Shown one piece after another: positions 1 through 8,039 of a DNA stretch of 64,000 nucleotides (position 1 is the stretch's first letter; every line of letters starts with the position of its first letter). The stretch is from an uncultured Eubacteriales bacterium (lineage in GTDB: Bacteria; Bacillota; Clostridia; Oscillospirales; Oscillospiraceae), in contig URPA01000002.1 of the NCBI GenBank assembly GCA_900549545.1, positions 1 to 64,000 on the forward strand, given 5' to 3'. Position numbers and translations under genes: made by a program. The notes beneath the pieces are model-generated. The model was not told the DNA's origin. It worked only from the letters and a program-made list of their open reading frames with translations, and searched no databases.

Positions 1-819
1 GGGAATGGCGGCCGCCGTGACCTTCGCCTTTTTCTTCTTGCCGAAACCCAGCTTCAGCCCGCGTTTTTTTGGGCGCTCTTCCGGCTCGGGTTCATCGTCA
101 AAATATTCGTCCTCAAAATTTTCCGGTTCCGGCTCGGGCTGCTCCACCGGCTGGGGCTTCTCCTCAACCTCCGGCAGCTCGAGATCCTCCATGCCGGTAT
201 AGGCGGAGACAAAATCCGCCTGCGCCTTGGGGGCGTAGTCCTCCTCCGCGCCGGTATCAAGCTCAACGCCGTCGTAAAAATAGCTGTTCTGCCGTCCGCT
301 GAGGTTAAAGCGCGGGTCGATGTCAAAATCGTCCTCCACCGCGACGGGGGCGGACGGCCTGAAATCAGCCGCGTCATAGGTGGGGGCGGGCGCGTAATCC
401 CGCGCAGCGCCAAAAGCCGGCTCGGCCTTCAAATCTGGCTTATAGCCATAGTCCGGCTCCTCCCTGTAATCAAGCTCGAAGCTCTCAACCGGGACGGGCG
501 CTGCCTCCGCCGCAGCCTCATCAAAGTTAAAGCCCATAGCGGCAAGGGCGGCGTCAATCTCAGCCATGCTGAAATCCTCCTCCGCCTGAGAAACGGCCTC
601 CGGCGCGGCGGGCGTCGAAACGCTCTCCGGCGCGTATACGGGCTCAGCCGCGGGCGCGGCGGGCGCGGTTGGGACTCCCGTCATATTATCTTCCTGCTCG
701 ATTGAGAAATCGCTCAAGTTATCAAGCATATCATTCACCCTGAACTCTGCAAGGATAGACTCGACCGTCCACTCACCGTATTCAGTTGTCAAATCCAAAT
801 CCCGGTACAGCTCGTCCAT
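1..819 (-). CDS. Acidic Pro/Ala/Glu-rich protein, truncated at the left edge
   Basis: An open frame runs from an ATG at 819 leftwards to base 1 with no stop, giving 273 codons of a longer protein. The N-terminus (MDELYRDLDL) is followed by a short predicted helical stretch. About 200 residues of low-complexity sequence rich in Ala, Pro, Glu and Asp come next, with several Tyr-Asp/Glu pairs, and the visible part ends in a strongly basic run (residues about 252-268, many Lys/Arg). An acidic disordered stretch ending in a basic patch is typical of the cytoplasmic region just before a membrane segment, so the missing part may begin with a transmembrane helix. That is inference. I do not recognise the family. 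The frame is supported by protein-like composition on the minus strand, the same direction as rlmB upstream. Confidence 0.6.
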   Translation of the reverse strand, partial: MDELYRDLDLTTEYGEWTVESILAEFRVNDMLDNLSDFSIEQEDNMTGVPTAPAAPAAEPVYAPESVSTPAAPEAVSQAEEDFSMAEIDAALAAMGFNFDEAAAEAAPVPVESFELDYREEPDYGYKPDLKAEPAFGAARDYAPAPTYDAADFRPSAPVAVEDDFDIDPRFNLSGRQNSYFYDGVELDTGAEEDYAPKAQADFVSAYTGMEDLELPEVEEKPQPVEQPEPEPENFEDEYFDDEPEPEERPKKRGLKLGFGKKKKAKVTAAAIP

Positions 820-923
820 ATCTGTCTATTCCCTGCTTTTTTGTCGTAAGCGCTGAACAAATCTCTCTCGCTGATTCATTCATCACTTACTTTTGTTTGT
901 TCTATTTACGTCTTTTCTGTATC

Positions 924-1679
924 TTACTTGCCGCTTCTCTGGCGCAGCACCTCATACATGGTGATGGACGCGGCGGCGGCAGCGTTGAGGGAGCTGACCC
1001 GCCCCTTCATCGGCAGGCTCACGGTAAAGTCGCAGCTCTCGGAAACAAGCCTGCCCATGCCGTCCCCCTCGGAGCCGATGACCAGAGCGAGCGCCCCGGA
1101 AAAATCCGTCTCCCACAGGGGGCTGGTGCCGTCGGCGGCGGTGCCGTATATCCACAGGCCCTTGCTTTTAAGCTCCTTTATAACGGCGGGGATGTTCGGC
1201 ACTCTGGCGATTGCCATGTGCTCCGCCGCTCCGGCGGAGGCCTTGTCGACAATCGCGGTAAGCCCGGCGCTGCGGCGCTTGGGGATGATCACCCCGTGCG
1301 CGCCCGCGCACTCAGCCGAGCGAATGACCGCGCCGAGATTGTGCGGGTCGCTTATCTCGTCGCAGATGATGATGAATGGTGCCTCTCCCCGTTCCTCAGC
1401 CACGGCGAGGATATCCTCCACCGAGCAGTATTCCCGCACGGCGGCAACCGCTATGACGCCCTGGTGGGCATGGGTGCGGCTCATAAAATCAAGCTTGCGG
1501 CGGTCACAGTCGGTGACGACTATGCCCTTCTCCTTGGCCTTGGAGGCGATATGCCCCAGAGTTTTGTCAACATCGCCTCTGGCGATATATATTTTATCTA
1601 TGGCTCTTCCGGCCCTCAGCGCCTCGATAACGGCGTTGCGGCCCTCGATAAGCTCGTTTTGGATTCCATTTTCTTCCAT
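924..1679 (-). CDS. rlmB: 23S rRNA 2'-O-ribose methyltransferase, RlmB/TrmH family
   Basis: This is a SPOUT-fold RNA methyltransferase of 251 residues. After an N-terminal substrate-binding domain (residues about 8-80, starting IEGRNAVIEAL) come the three SPOUT signatures: DEISDPHNLGAVIRSAE, then LVIGSEGDGM, then LPMKGRVSSLNAAAAASI, which form the knotted S-adenosylmethionine site. The family methylates the ribose of a guanosine in 23S rRNA (G2251 in Escherichia coli) or related RNA positions. I chose the ATG at 1679 because GGAG lies 8 bases upstream. A GTG at 1688 is also in frame but overlaps that ribosome site. The gene is separated by about 100 bp from the edge-truncated gene downstream. 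The family is certain; the exact target base is not. Confidence 0.9.
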   Translation of the reverse strand: MEENGIQNELIEGRNAVIEALRAGRAIDKIYIARGDVDKTLGHIASKAKEKGIVVTDCDRRKLDFMSRTHAHQGVIAVAAVREYCSVEDILAVAEERGEAPFIIICDEISDPHNLGAVIRSAECAGAHGVIIPKRRSAGLTAIVDKASAGAAEHMAIARVPNIPAVIKELKSKGLWIYGTAADGTSPLWETDFSGALALVIGSEGDGMGRLVSESCDFTVSLPMKGRVSSLNAAAAASITMYEVLRQRSGK

Positions 1680-1838
1680 TTGGCACACTCCAAGCTGTCG
1701 TTTTTACACTCTTTTGATATAATAACACAGTATTATGTAAATTAAAAGCATTATTTTCACTGTTTACAAAATTTTGTAGACTTTATATCTTAAAGAGGTT
1801 ATTATATCTACATATTGATTGACCGAAAGGAAATTCTG

Positions 1839-2678
1839 ATGAAAGATCCGATGAATTATGTGGAGCGTTTTTGCTACAAACACCCCAATTTTGGCATAAA
1901 AAACCTTATGCGCTATATCAGCATCGCCAATGTAGCACTATGGCTTATCGGCGCGCTTAATCCCGTGCTGCTCAGTTATCTGACCTTTGACCCACACGCC
2001 ATTCTCCACGGGCAGATCTGGCGGCTGGTGAGCTTTGTGTTCTACCCGCCGAGCATGGGGCTGCTGGCCTTTATCGCGTTCTATTTTTATTACTGGATAG
2101 GCAGCACGCTTGAGGCTCACTGGGGCACAGGGCAGTTCAACATCTACTTCTTTTCCGGCGTCATTTTAACGATTATATACGGCTTTTTGATGTACTTCAT
2201 TACCGGCGTGAGCTTCCGGCTTGACGCGCAGTACATCTATCTGTCCATGTTCTTCTCCTTCGCCGCGCTCTACCCGAATATGGAGGTGCTGCTGTTTTTC
2301 ATCATCCCCATAAAGATAAAATACCTCGCGTATATTGACGCGGCGTACTTCATCATCGGCGTTATTTCCGGCTCCTTCCCCGGGAATCTACTGCCTGTGG
2401 TCGCAGTGCTCAACTTCCTCATTTTCTGCGGGGGCGACCTGTTCCGTGACATCCGCCGCGTACGCCGTGGCTCAAGCGCAAGCGCGGTGAATTTCCGCCG
2501 CGAGTCAAAGCGTATCCGCCGCGAGCAGGAGCAGAAGCTCTATAATCACAAATGCGCCGTCTGCGGCAGGACAGACCGGGATTATCCGAATCTCGAGTTT
2601 CGCTACTGCTCCCGCTGCGCCGGGTACCACTGCTTCTGTGAGGACCATATAAACAACCACATACACTTCACCGAGTGA
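1839..2678 (+). CDS. Rhomboid-like membrane protein with C-terminal zinc-ribbon-like tail, probably not a protease
   Basis: The product has 279 residues and about six hydrophobic segments between residues 25 and 205. The first loop carries rhomboid-like features (HAILHGQIWRLVSFVFYP, then GSTLEAHWG). The catalytic GxSG serine motif expected in a later helix is absent; that region reads YIYLSMFFSFAALYPN. The protein is therefore probably a pseudo-rhomboid of the DUF1751-like type that binds rather than cuts membrane proteins. After a basic linker (RRVRR...RRESKRIRREQEQ) the last 45 residues hold several Cys/His pairs (CAVCG, CSRC, CFCEDH), likely a small zinc-binding domain. The ATG at 1839 follows GAAAGGA at a good distance. 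Function is unknown. Confidence 0.7.
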   Translation: MKDPMNYVERFCYKHPNFGIKNLMRYISIANVALWLIGALNPVLLSYLTFDPHAILHGQIWRLVSFVFYPPSMGLLAFIAFYFYYWIGSTLEAHWGTGQFNIYFFSGVILTIIYGFLMYFITGVSFRLDAQYIYLSMFFSFAALYPNMEVLLFFIIPIKIKYLAYIDAAYFIIGVISGSFPGNLLPVVAVLNFLIFCGGDLFRDIRRVRRGSSASAVNFRRESKRIRREQEQKLYNHKCAVCGRTDRDYPNLEFRYCSRCAGYHCFCEDHINNHIHFTE

Positions 2679-2683
2679 TAGTT

Positions 2684-2714
2684 ACACCCCCGCGGGCAAT
2701 GCCCACGGGGGTGT
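2684..2714 (+). terminator. Hairpin terminator after the rhomboid-like gene
   Basis: A perfect GC-rich inverted repeat (ACACCCCCG...CGGGGGTGT with inner GGGC/GCCC) starts 5 bases after the stop codon and is followed by a T-rich run. Confidence 0.75.
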
Positions 2715-2742
2715 TTGTTCTCAAAATCTGCGCCGTATCTTG

Positions 2743-2902
2743 GCTCCCCTTTCGCAAAAGGGGAGCTGGCGCGCAGCGCCTGAGAGGATAACCCGCGCGA
2801 AGCGCGAAATTCTACCCCGGCGCAAATAAAAACCACGCAAATGGATACCTCTCCGGCTTGCCGCTCCGCGTCAAGCCACCTCCCCTACTGAGGCAGGGGA
2901 GG
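2743..2902. repeat. Hairpin-rich intergenic repeat-like element
   Basis: Four short perfect hairpins follow one another in a non-coding stretch: GCTCCCCTTT/AAAAGGGGAGC (2743-2766), GGCGC/GCGCC (2768-2780), CGCGC/GCGCG (about 2794-2806) and CCTCCCCT/AGGGGAGG (2879-2902). Chains like this are typical of dispersed intergenic repeats in gut clostridia, but only one copy is visible in this window, so repeat status is inference. Confidence 0.45.
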
Positions 2903-2933
2903 CAAGGAGTAACGCGAACTCAAGTAGCAGCGC

Positions 2934-2975
2934 AAAAATCACCAGCTATGGATCATTCCATAGCTGGTGATTTTT
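2934..2975. terminator. Bidirectional terminator hairpin next to the ArsC/Spx-like gene
   Basis: A perfect stem (AAAAATCACCAGCTATGG paired with its complement, loop ATCATT) sits 2 bases beyond the stop of the minus-strand ArsC-like gene and has A/T runs on both sides, so it can stop transcription from either direction. Confidence 0.8.
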
Positions 2976-2977
2976 CC

Positions 2978-3310
2978 TTATTCCCAGTCCTTCCACACAT
3001 CGTGGCAGTAGCCCACGGTGGCCTGTCTGCCGTTGCGCACGACCGGGGTTTTTATAAGCCACGGCTGCTCAAAGAGCTTATCAAGCTTCGCGGCATCCGT
3101 CGCGAGGTACTGCACCAGCGGATAATCGGGGTCCTCGGTGTTGAGCATAGCCTCAAGCCCGACGGCGTTTTTAACGCTCCCGAGCTCTCCCCTGCTCATA
3201 CCGTAGCGGTCAATGTCCACAAACTGGAACTTTATCCGCCGCTCCTTGAACCAGCGCTGAGCCTTTTTTGTGTCAAAGCACTTTGAGCGCCCGAAAATCT
3301 GGATATTCAT
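2978..3310 (-). CDS. ArsC/Spx-family thioredoxin-fold protein
   Basis: The 110-residue product has the ArsC/Spx fold: an N-terminal strand (MNIQIFGRSKC), a single conserved cysteine at residue 11 followed by TKKAQRWF, and the C-terminal KTPVVRNG motif that supplies the cis-proline loop. It lacks the CxxC of Spx, having C-F-D-T instead, so it resembles the YusI/YffB-type ArsC-like proteins more than true Spx or arsenate reductases. The substrate is unknown and could be a disulphide or glutathione-like adduct. The gene starts 4 bases after the RNase J stop codon and is therefore probably co-transcribed with it. Confidence 0.8.
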   Translation of the reverse strand: MNIQIFGRSKCFDTKKAQRWFKERRIKFQFVDIDRYGMSRGELGSVKNAVGLEAMLNTEDPDYPLVQYLATDAAKLDKLFEQPWLIKTPVVRNGRQATVGYCHDVWKDWE

Positions 3311-3314
3311 GCGC

Positions 3315-4973
3315 TCAGACCTCGGATATGACCGGCAGAATCATGGGGCTGCGGCGGGTGGTCTTATACAGGAAGCCTGAAAGATTGCTCTTGACGCGGC
3401 TCTTTATCGAGGAATAGTCGGAGATATGCTGCGCCTCGCAGGCGTCGACCGATTCAATGACCACGCGCTTGAGCTCGTCCATCAGCTCCTCAGCCTCCTT
3501 GACGTAGATAAAGCCGCGGGTCACGATCTCGGGCGGGGCGATCAGGCAGTGATCCTCCGCCGAATAGGGCAGCACAACGACTATCATGCCGTCCTCCGCG
3601 AGGCGGTGCCTGTCGCGCATGACAACGCTGCTTACCTCACCGATGCCGCTGCCGTCCACCAGAACCGCGCCGGACTGGACGCTCTCGGTGCACTTTATCG
3701 ACTTCTTGGTAAGCTCAATTACATTGCCGTTTTCGGCGATGACGATGTTCTTGGGTGCAACGCCCATCGTCTTTGCGATCTCCGCGTGCTTGACGAGCAT
3801 CCTGTACTCGCCGTGGACGGGGATAAAGAACTTGGGCTTAACCAGCGCCATCATCATCTTATGCTCCTCCTGCGAGGCGTGGCCCGAGACATGAAGGTCG
3901 GTATTGCGGTCATAAATGACCTCAGCGCCCTTGTGGAAAAGCTCATCAATCACACGGCTGATGGTGTTCTCGTTGCCGGGGATGGCGGAGGCGGAGATAA
4001 TGACTCTGTCCCCCGCGTCAACGCTGACCTGCTTATGGCCGGAGAAGGCCATGCGGTAGAGCGCGGACATAGTCTCCCCCTGGCTGCCGGTGGAGATGAT
4101 GACCACCTGCTCGCGGGGAAGCTTGTTTATATGCTCGATATCAACCATGACATTGTCAGGAATATCCATATATCCGAGGACCGACGCCACGCGCAGGACA
4201 TTTTCCATGCTGCGCCCGGTGATGGCGACCTTGCGGTTATATTTTGCGGCGACGTTTATGATCTGCTGCAAACGGTGGACATTTGAGGCAAAGGTGGTGA
4301 TGATAATGCGCTTATTGCAGCCCAGAAACAGCTTATCAAAGCCCTGGCCGACCTTGCGCTCAGAATCGGAATGGCCGGGCTTTTCCACGTTGGTGGAATC
4401 GCTCATCAGGGCGAGGACACCCTCCCTGCCAAGCTCACCGAGACGTGTCAGGTCGATCATGCTGCCGGAGATCGGCGTCACGTCAATTTTCCAGTCGCCG
4501 GTGTGGATGAGCGTGCCGAGCGGGGTCTTTATCGCGAGGGCCACCGCGTCCGGTATGCTGTGGTTAACGTGGATAAACTCAATATTAAAGCAGCCCAAAC
4601 GGAAGCTGGAGCCTGCCTTTTTGGTGAATATCTGGGAATTATAAAGCAGGTCATGCTCCTCAAGCTTCAGCTCGATAAGAGCCGCTGTCAGCGGCGTTGT
4701 GTAGATGGGCACGTCAAGGTCGCGCAGGACATAGGGCACGGCGCCGATATGGTCCTCATGCCCATGGGTCAGGATGATGCCCCGGATGCGGCTTGCGTTG
4801 CTGCGAAGATAGGTAATATCCGGCAGGACAATATCAATGCCGTACATATCCTCATCGGGAAAACCCATGCCGCAGTCAATGACAATAATGTCCGACCCGC
4901 ACTCGATAGCAGTCATATTCTTGCCGATCTCACCGAGACCGCCAAGAGGAATAATTTTTAACTTTGAAACCAT
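3315..4973 (-). CDS. rnj: Ribonuclease J
   Basis: This is a 552-residue beta-CASP metallo-beta-lactamase ribonuclease, the usual length for RNase J. The zinc-binding motif HGHEDH is at residues 70-75, with downstream motif residues in HTGDWKID and MSDSTN. The beta-CASP section carries the expected SxGSQGE-like sequence (ISTGSQGE) and a final histidine motif (HVSGHASQEE, then PVHGEYRML). RNase J combines endonuclease and 5'-3' exonuclease activity and is central to mRNA decay and rRNA maturation in Firmicutes lacking RNase E. The ATG at 4973 has GGAG 5 bases upstream. An arsC-like gene follows immediately. Confidence 0.95.
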   Translation of the reverse strand: MVSKLKIIPLGGLGEIGKNMTAIECGSDIIVIDCGMGFPDEDMYGIDIVLPDITYLRSNASRIRGIILTHGHEDHIGAVPYVLRDLDVPIYTTPLTAALIELKLEEHDLLYNSQIFTKKAGSSFRLGCFNIEFIHVNHSIPDAVALAIKTPLGTLIHTGDWKIDVTPISGSMIDLTRLGELGREGVLALMSDSTNVEKPGHSDSERKVGQGFDKLFLGCNKRIIITTFASNVHRLQQIINVAAKYNRKVAITGRSMENVLRVASVLGYMDIPDNVMVDIEHINKLPREQVVIISTGSQGETMSALYRMAFSGHKQVSVDAGDRVIISASAIPGNENTISRVIDELFHKGAEVIYDRNTDLHVSGHASQEEHKMMMALVKPKFFIPVHGEYRMLVKHAEIAKTMGVAPKNIVIAENGNVIELTKKSIKCTESVQSGAVLVDGSGIGEVSSVVMRDRHRLAEDGMIVVVLPYSAEDHCLIAPPEIVTRGFIYVKEAEELMDELKRVVIESVDACEAQHISDYSSIKSRVKSNLSGFLYKTTRRSPMILPVISEV

Positions 4974-5065
4974 TTTAACTCCATTTCCAAAAAATATATG
5001 TAAAAAATATGCAGTTTCTATCTTATATTAGCCGCAGACGGGCCATGTTATACACTTTTGGGAAA

Positions 5066-5665
5066 CTACATTTCCGTGCGCCCTTCGAGGGCGCGGTTGA
5101 GCGTCGCGTCATCCGCGAACTCAAGATTTGAGCCAACGGGTATCCCGTAGGCAAGACGGGTGATTTTTATGCCGAAGGGCTTTAGCAGGCGGGAGATATA
5201 CATGGCGGTCGCCTCACCCTCGGTGTCGGGGTTGGTGGCCATGATGACCTCCTGCACGTCCTCCCCGGCGGCGCGGGTCAGCAGCTCTTTTATGCGGATA
5301 TCGTCCGGCCCGACATGGCTCATCGGAGAGAGCACCCCGTGGAGCACGTGATAAGTCCCGTTATATTCGTGCGCCCGCTCGATGCTCAGCACATCGCGCG
5401 GCTCAGACACCACGCAGATAGTCCCCCTATCCCGCCTGTCGCTCGCGCAGATGGGGCAAATCTCATCCTCGGTCAGATTCTGGCACACGGCGCAGCAGTG
5501 GACACTGCGCTTTGCCTCCAAAACGGCATCGGCAAAGGCCTCCGCCTCGCCCTCGGGCAGGGCCAGCACATGGAAGGCGAGCCGCTGGGCGCTCTTTCTG
5601 CCTATGCCGGGGAGCGCGGCGAATTTATCTATAAGATTTTCAAGCGATGCGGGAAAAAAGGACAT
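5066..5665 (-). CDS. recR: Recombination mediator protein RecR
   Basis: The 199-residue product has the normal RecR length and layout: an N-terminal helix-hairpin-helix (LPGIGRKSAQRLAFHVL, residues about 18-34), a four-cysteine zinc finger (Cys58, 61, 70 and 73), a Toprim domain (TICVVSEPRDVLSIE onward) and a C-terminal Walker-B-like segment. RecR works with RecO and RecF to load RecA on gapped DNA. It lies 28 bp downstream of rpe on the same strand. dnaX, its usual partner, is not in this window. Confidence 0.95.
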   Translation of the reverse strand: MSFFPASLENLIDKFAALPGIGRKSAQRLAFHVLALPEGEAEAFADAVLEAKRSVHCCAVCQNLTEDEICPICASDRRDRGTICVVSEPRDVLSIERAHEYNGTYHVLHGVLSPMSHVGPDDIRIKELLTRAAGEDVQEVIMATNPDTEGEATAMYISRLLKPFGIKITRLAYGIPVGSNLEFADDATLNRALEGRTEM

Positions 5666-5693
5666 CTGAATCTGTCTCCTATCGTTTATTTGC

Positions 5694-6344
5694 TTATCCG
5701 CGGATTGCCGCTATGGCTGCCGCCCTGTCGGCTTTGCGAAACACGGCGCTGCCCGCCACAAGGACATCGGCCCCGGCCTCGATGCAGAGGGACGCCGTGC
5801 GCTCGTCAACGCCGCCGTCAACCTCTACAAGGCAGGTAAGCCCCGCCCCGTCTATCATATTGCGGAGCTTGGCGATCTTCGGAAGCTGCTCTGCCATGAA
5901 GCTCTGCCCGCCAAAGCCCGGCTCCACCGTCATCACCAGCACCAGATCGACCTTATCCAGAAAGGGCGCTGCCTCCTCCGCCGGGGTCTTGGGCTTTAAG
6001 GTTATACCGGTCATTTTGCCGCGGCTTTTCGCCTCGTCAATGGCGGCGAGGATGTTCTCCCGGCTGTCGGCCTCCACATGGAAATTCACAAGGTCGGCCC
6101 CGGCGTCACAAAACTGGCGCACGTAGCGAATGGGCCTGTCTATCATAAGATGCACGTCAATGAACATATCCGTCGCCTTGCGCAGCGATGCAAGCACCGG
6201 CACACCGATAGAGATATTCGGGACAAATATCCCGTCCATCACATCAAAATGGACCCAGTCCGCGCCCGCGCTGCGGATATCCTCGACCTCCGCGCCAAGA
6301 CTTGCAAAGTCCGCGGAGAGTATTGATGGTGCAACTTTTATCAT
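5694..6344 (-). CDS. rpe: Ribulose-phosphate 3-epimerase
   Basis: This is a 216-residue TIM-barrel enzyme interconverting ribulose 5-phosphate and xylulose 5-phosphate in the pentose phosphate pathway. Family motifs are present: APSILSADF at the N-terminus, the metal-ligand segment HFDVMDGIFVPNI, VHLMIDRP, VMTVEPGFGGQSFM and the phosphate-binding VDGGV...VAGSAVF. I chose the ATG at 6344 because GGAG sits 8 bases before it. An ATG six codons upstream overlaps that site. Confidence 0.95.
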   Translation of the reverse strand: MIKVAPSILSADFASLGAEVEDIRSAGADWVHFDVMDGIFVPNISIGVPVLASLRKATDMFIDVHLMIDRPIRYVRQFCDAGADLVNFHVEADSRENILAAIDEAKSRGKMTGITLKPKTPAEEAAPFLDKVDLVLVMTVEPGFGGQSFMAEQLPKIAKLRNMIDGAGLTCLVEVDGGVDERTASLCIEAGADVLVAGSAVFRKADRAAAIAAIRG

Positions 6345-6442
6345 AGCAAAATCTCCATCCAAAATTTTGACAGTTTATTATACTACAAGAAGCGTTTACT
6401 TTGCAACACTATTAAATTTTGTATTGAGTATATAAAAATTTT

Positions 6443-6467
6443 CATGGCCCCCTGAACGGAAGCCATG
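6443..6467 (-). terminator. Terminator of the TRAP/patatin/SGNH operon
   Basis: CATGGC and GCCATG form a short stem which, read on the minus strand, is followed by AAAATTTTTATA. It lies about 30 bases beyond the SGNH hydrolase stop and before rpe, separating the two units. Confidence 0.45.
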
Positions 6468-6497
6468 AAAGTAAAAATCGCTATTGGTGAAGCTTTT

Positions 6498-7151
6498 TCA
6501 AGCCTCATTTGAAAAAATCTCCCGAATCTTTTCGGCGATCGCCCTGCCAAGCTTCGCGTGCTCCCCGGGTGCAAGGTGGATGCAGTCCTCCGGTGAGGGC
6601 TCAACATAAAGCGACTCATCGAAGAAGTAAACGTTCTTCTCTTGGGCGAGCTTTTCATATTTTTTGGCAAGCACGGTCGATTCAAAAGCGCTGCCCGCGA
6701 GGGCGTGCCCCGGTCTTTTCTCGGCAATATCTGCCGAGAAGCGCGGCGGGCCAAGGAGCAGTATTTTGCAGCCGTTGGGGAAAATCGGCGAGTAGGAGTC
6801 AAAAACCGCGTCCGCGTTTCTGACAAGGTCTATCATCCTGCTCATGCCCCTGACGCTGCCGTCAGAATCGGTAAACTTGAGGTCATTTCCGCCCAGCGCG
6901 AGAATCACAAGGTCAATCGGCGCGTGGGCAAGCAGAGAATAGCCCAGATTGTCAGCACCGCAGCGGAATTTGACGCAGGGGTCCTCATAAACAGTGGTTC
7001 TGCCGCTTACGCAGTCCTCAATGAGAACATAGTCGCTTCCGAGTTCCTTTGCGGCCACGCCTGTCCAGCGGGTATCGCGGTCATATCTGGTGGCTTTTGC
7101 GGGGATGAATCCCCATGAGTTGGAATCGCCAAAGCACAGTATTGTTTTCAT
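6498..7151 (-). CDS. SGNH/GDSL-type hydrolase (arylesterase-like)
   Basis: The 217-residue product carries all SGNH landmarks: GDSNS with the nucleophile Ser10, a conserved Gly in block II, the GGND block III (Asn89), and the C-terminal Asp189-x-x-His192 pair. These enzymes hydrolyse esters of carbohydrates, lipids or small aryl compounds. No signal peptide is visible, so it is probably cytoplasmic. It follows the patatin gene by 15 bp as the last gene of the TRAP transporter operon, suggesting it removes an acyl or acetyl group from whatever is imported. The substrate is not predictable from sequence. Confidence 0.85.
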   Translation of the reverse strand: MKTILCFGDSNSWGFIPAKATRYDRDTRWTGVAAKELGSDYVLIEDCVSGRTTVYEDPCVKFRCGADNLGYSLLAHAPIDLVILALGGNDLKFTDSDGSVRGMSRMIDLVRNADAVFDSYSPIFPNGCKILLLGPPRFSADIAEKRPGHALAGSAFESTVLAKKYEKLAQEKNVYFFDESLYVEPSPEDCIHLAPGEHAKLGRAIAEKIREIFSNEA

Positions 7152-7166
7152 ATGTATACCCCTGTT

Positions 7167-8039
7167 TCACAAAATACAATCTTTGAAAAGCTCAATAGTG
7201 TCGCGGTAGCCGATGCGCTCGTGGCTTGCAAGCTTCTCCGGCGAGAAATCCAGCGTACCGGAGCCCGGATATTCCTCCAGCGGTGTGCTGGGTCTGAGCT
7301 CAAGATAGTCAACCCCCTGCGGAACAAGCTCGCGCTTTACCGAGTCGGAGGCGATAAGGAAGTTTACTATGATGCAGTCCACATCCTCCGCCACCATGGG
7401 CGGCAGCGGAATCTTATCCGCCGGAGCCGGCTTTTTGCATATGACGGGCACAACGCCGCCGTCAACAAGATGGTGCCCGCGCAGCGCGACAGGCGGGAGC
7501 AGGAACTGAAGGCTTCCGCTGCCGATTATGGCCAGGGCCTTTTCCTCATCGTCAAGCCGGTCAAGGTCAAAGTATATCGGGCGCTCCCTTTCAAGGGAGT
7601 ATCCGCAGACATTGATGTGCCGCCCGCAGCGCTCAATCACGCCGCCGCTGACAAGGTCCCTGATATATCGGTAAAGCCCCTTGCCCTCCTGCTGCCAGAA
7701 GGCTCTGTCGCTGTAAAACTGCTCGATGCTCACGCTGCCCGCCGCGACACGTGCCCTCGCGGCCTCTATCGCCTCGTCAGAGAGGTTCTCCCCCTCGCCG
7801 ACGAGCTCCGGGTAGCGGTACAGGAAGTCCCTGTATTCATCATTGCCGCGCAGCGCGTAAATTGCCGCGGCGTACGCGCCTATCGAGCAGCCGCTCAGGG
7901 ACACGACCTTCGGCATGATGCCAAGCTCTTCCATCGCCCTGAACATGCCCACCTGATATGCTCCCTTGGCGCCGCCGCCGGAGAGCACAAGGCCAATTCT
8001 TTTTCCTCTGAAATCTATCATACTCCGCTTACGCTCCAT
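7167..8039 (-). CDS. Patatin-like phospholipase family protein
   Basis: This 290-residue protein has a patatin catalytic dyad. The oxyanion-hole motif GGGAKGAYQVG is at residues 21-31, the nucleophile elbow G-C-S-I-G carries Ser52, and D-G-G (Asp193) follows near residue 193. Patatins are acyl hydrolases of lipids or related esters. There is no signal peptide. The ATG at 8039 overlaps the dctM stop by 11 bases. A second ATG at 8021 (MIDFRGKR) is an equally reasonable start. The position between TRAP genes and an SGNH hydrolase suggests two ester hydrolases acting on imported material. Confidence 0.85.
   Translation of the reverse strand: MERKRSMIDFRGKRIGLVLSGGGAKGAYQVGMFRAMEELGIMPKVVSLSGCSIGAYAAAIYALRGNDEYRDFLYRYPELVGEGENLSDEAIEAARARVAAGSVSIEQFYSDRAFWQQEGKGLYRYIRDLVSGGVIERCGRHINVCGYSLERERPIYFDLDRLDDEEKALAIIGSGSLQFLLPPVALRGHHLVDGGVVPVICKKPAPADKIPLPPMVAEDVDCIIVNFLIASDSVKRELVPQGVDYLELRPSTPLEEYPGSGTLDFSPEKLASHERIGYRDTIELFKDCIL

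Noticed and set aside
786..1745. Plus-strand frames over rlmB and similar long antisense frames over rnj, tyrS, dxs, ispA, xseA, aconitase and icd
   Set aside because: Each covers a gene with clear motifs on the other strand and has no recognisable domain.
2978..3310. Arsenate reductase in an arsenic-resistance operon
   Set aside because: No arsR, arsB or acr3 gene is nearby and the gene is linked to RNase J; an ArsC/Spx-like role is more likely.
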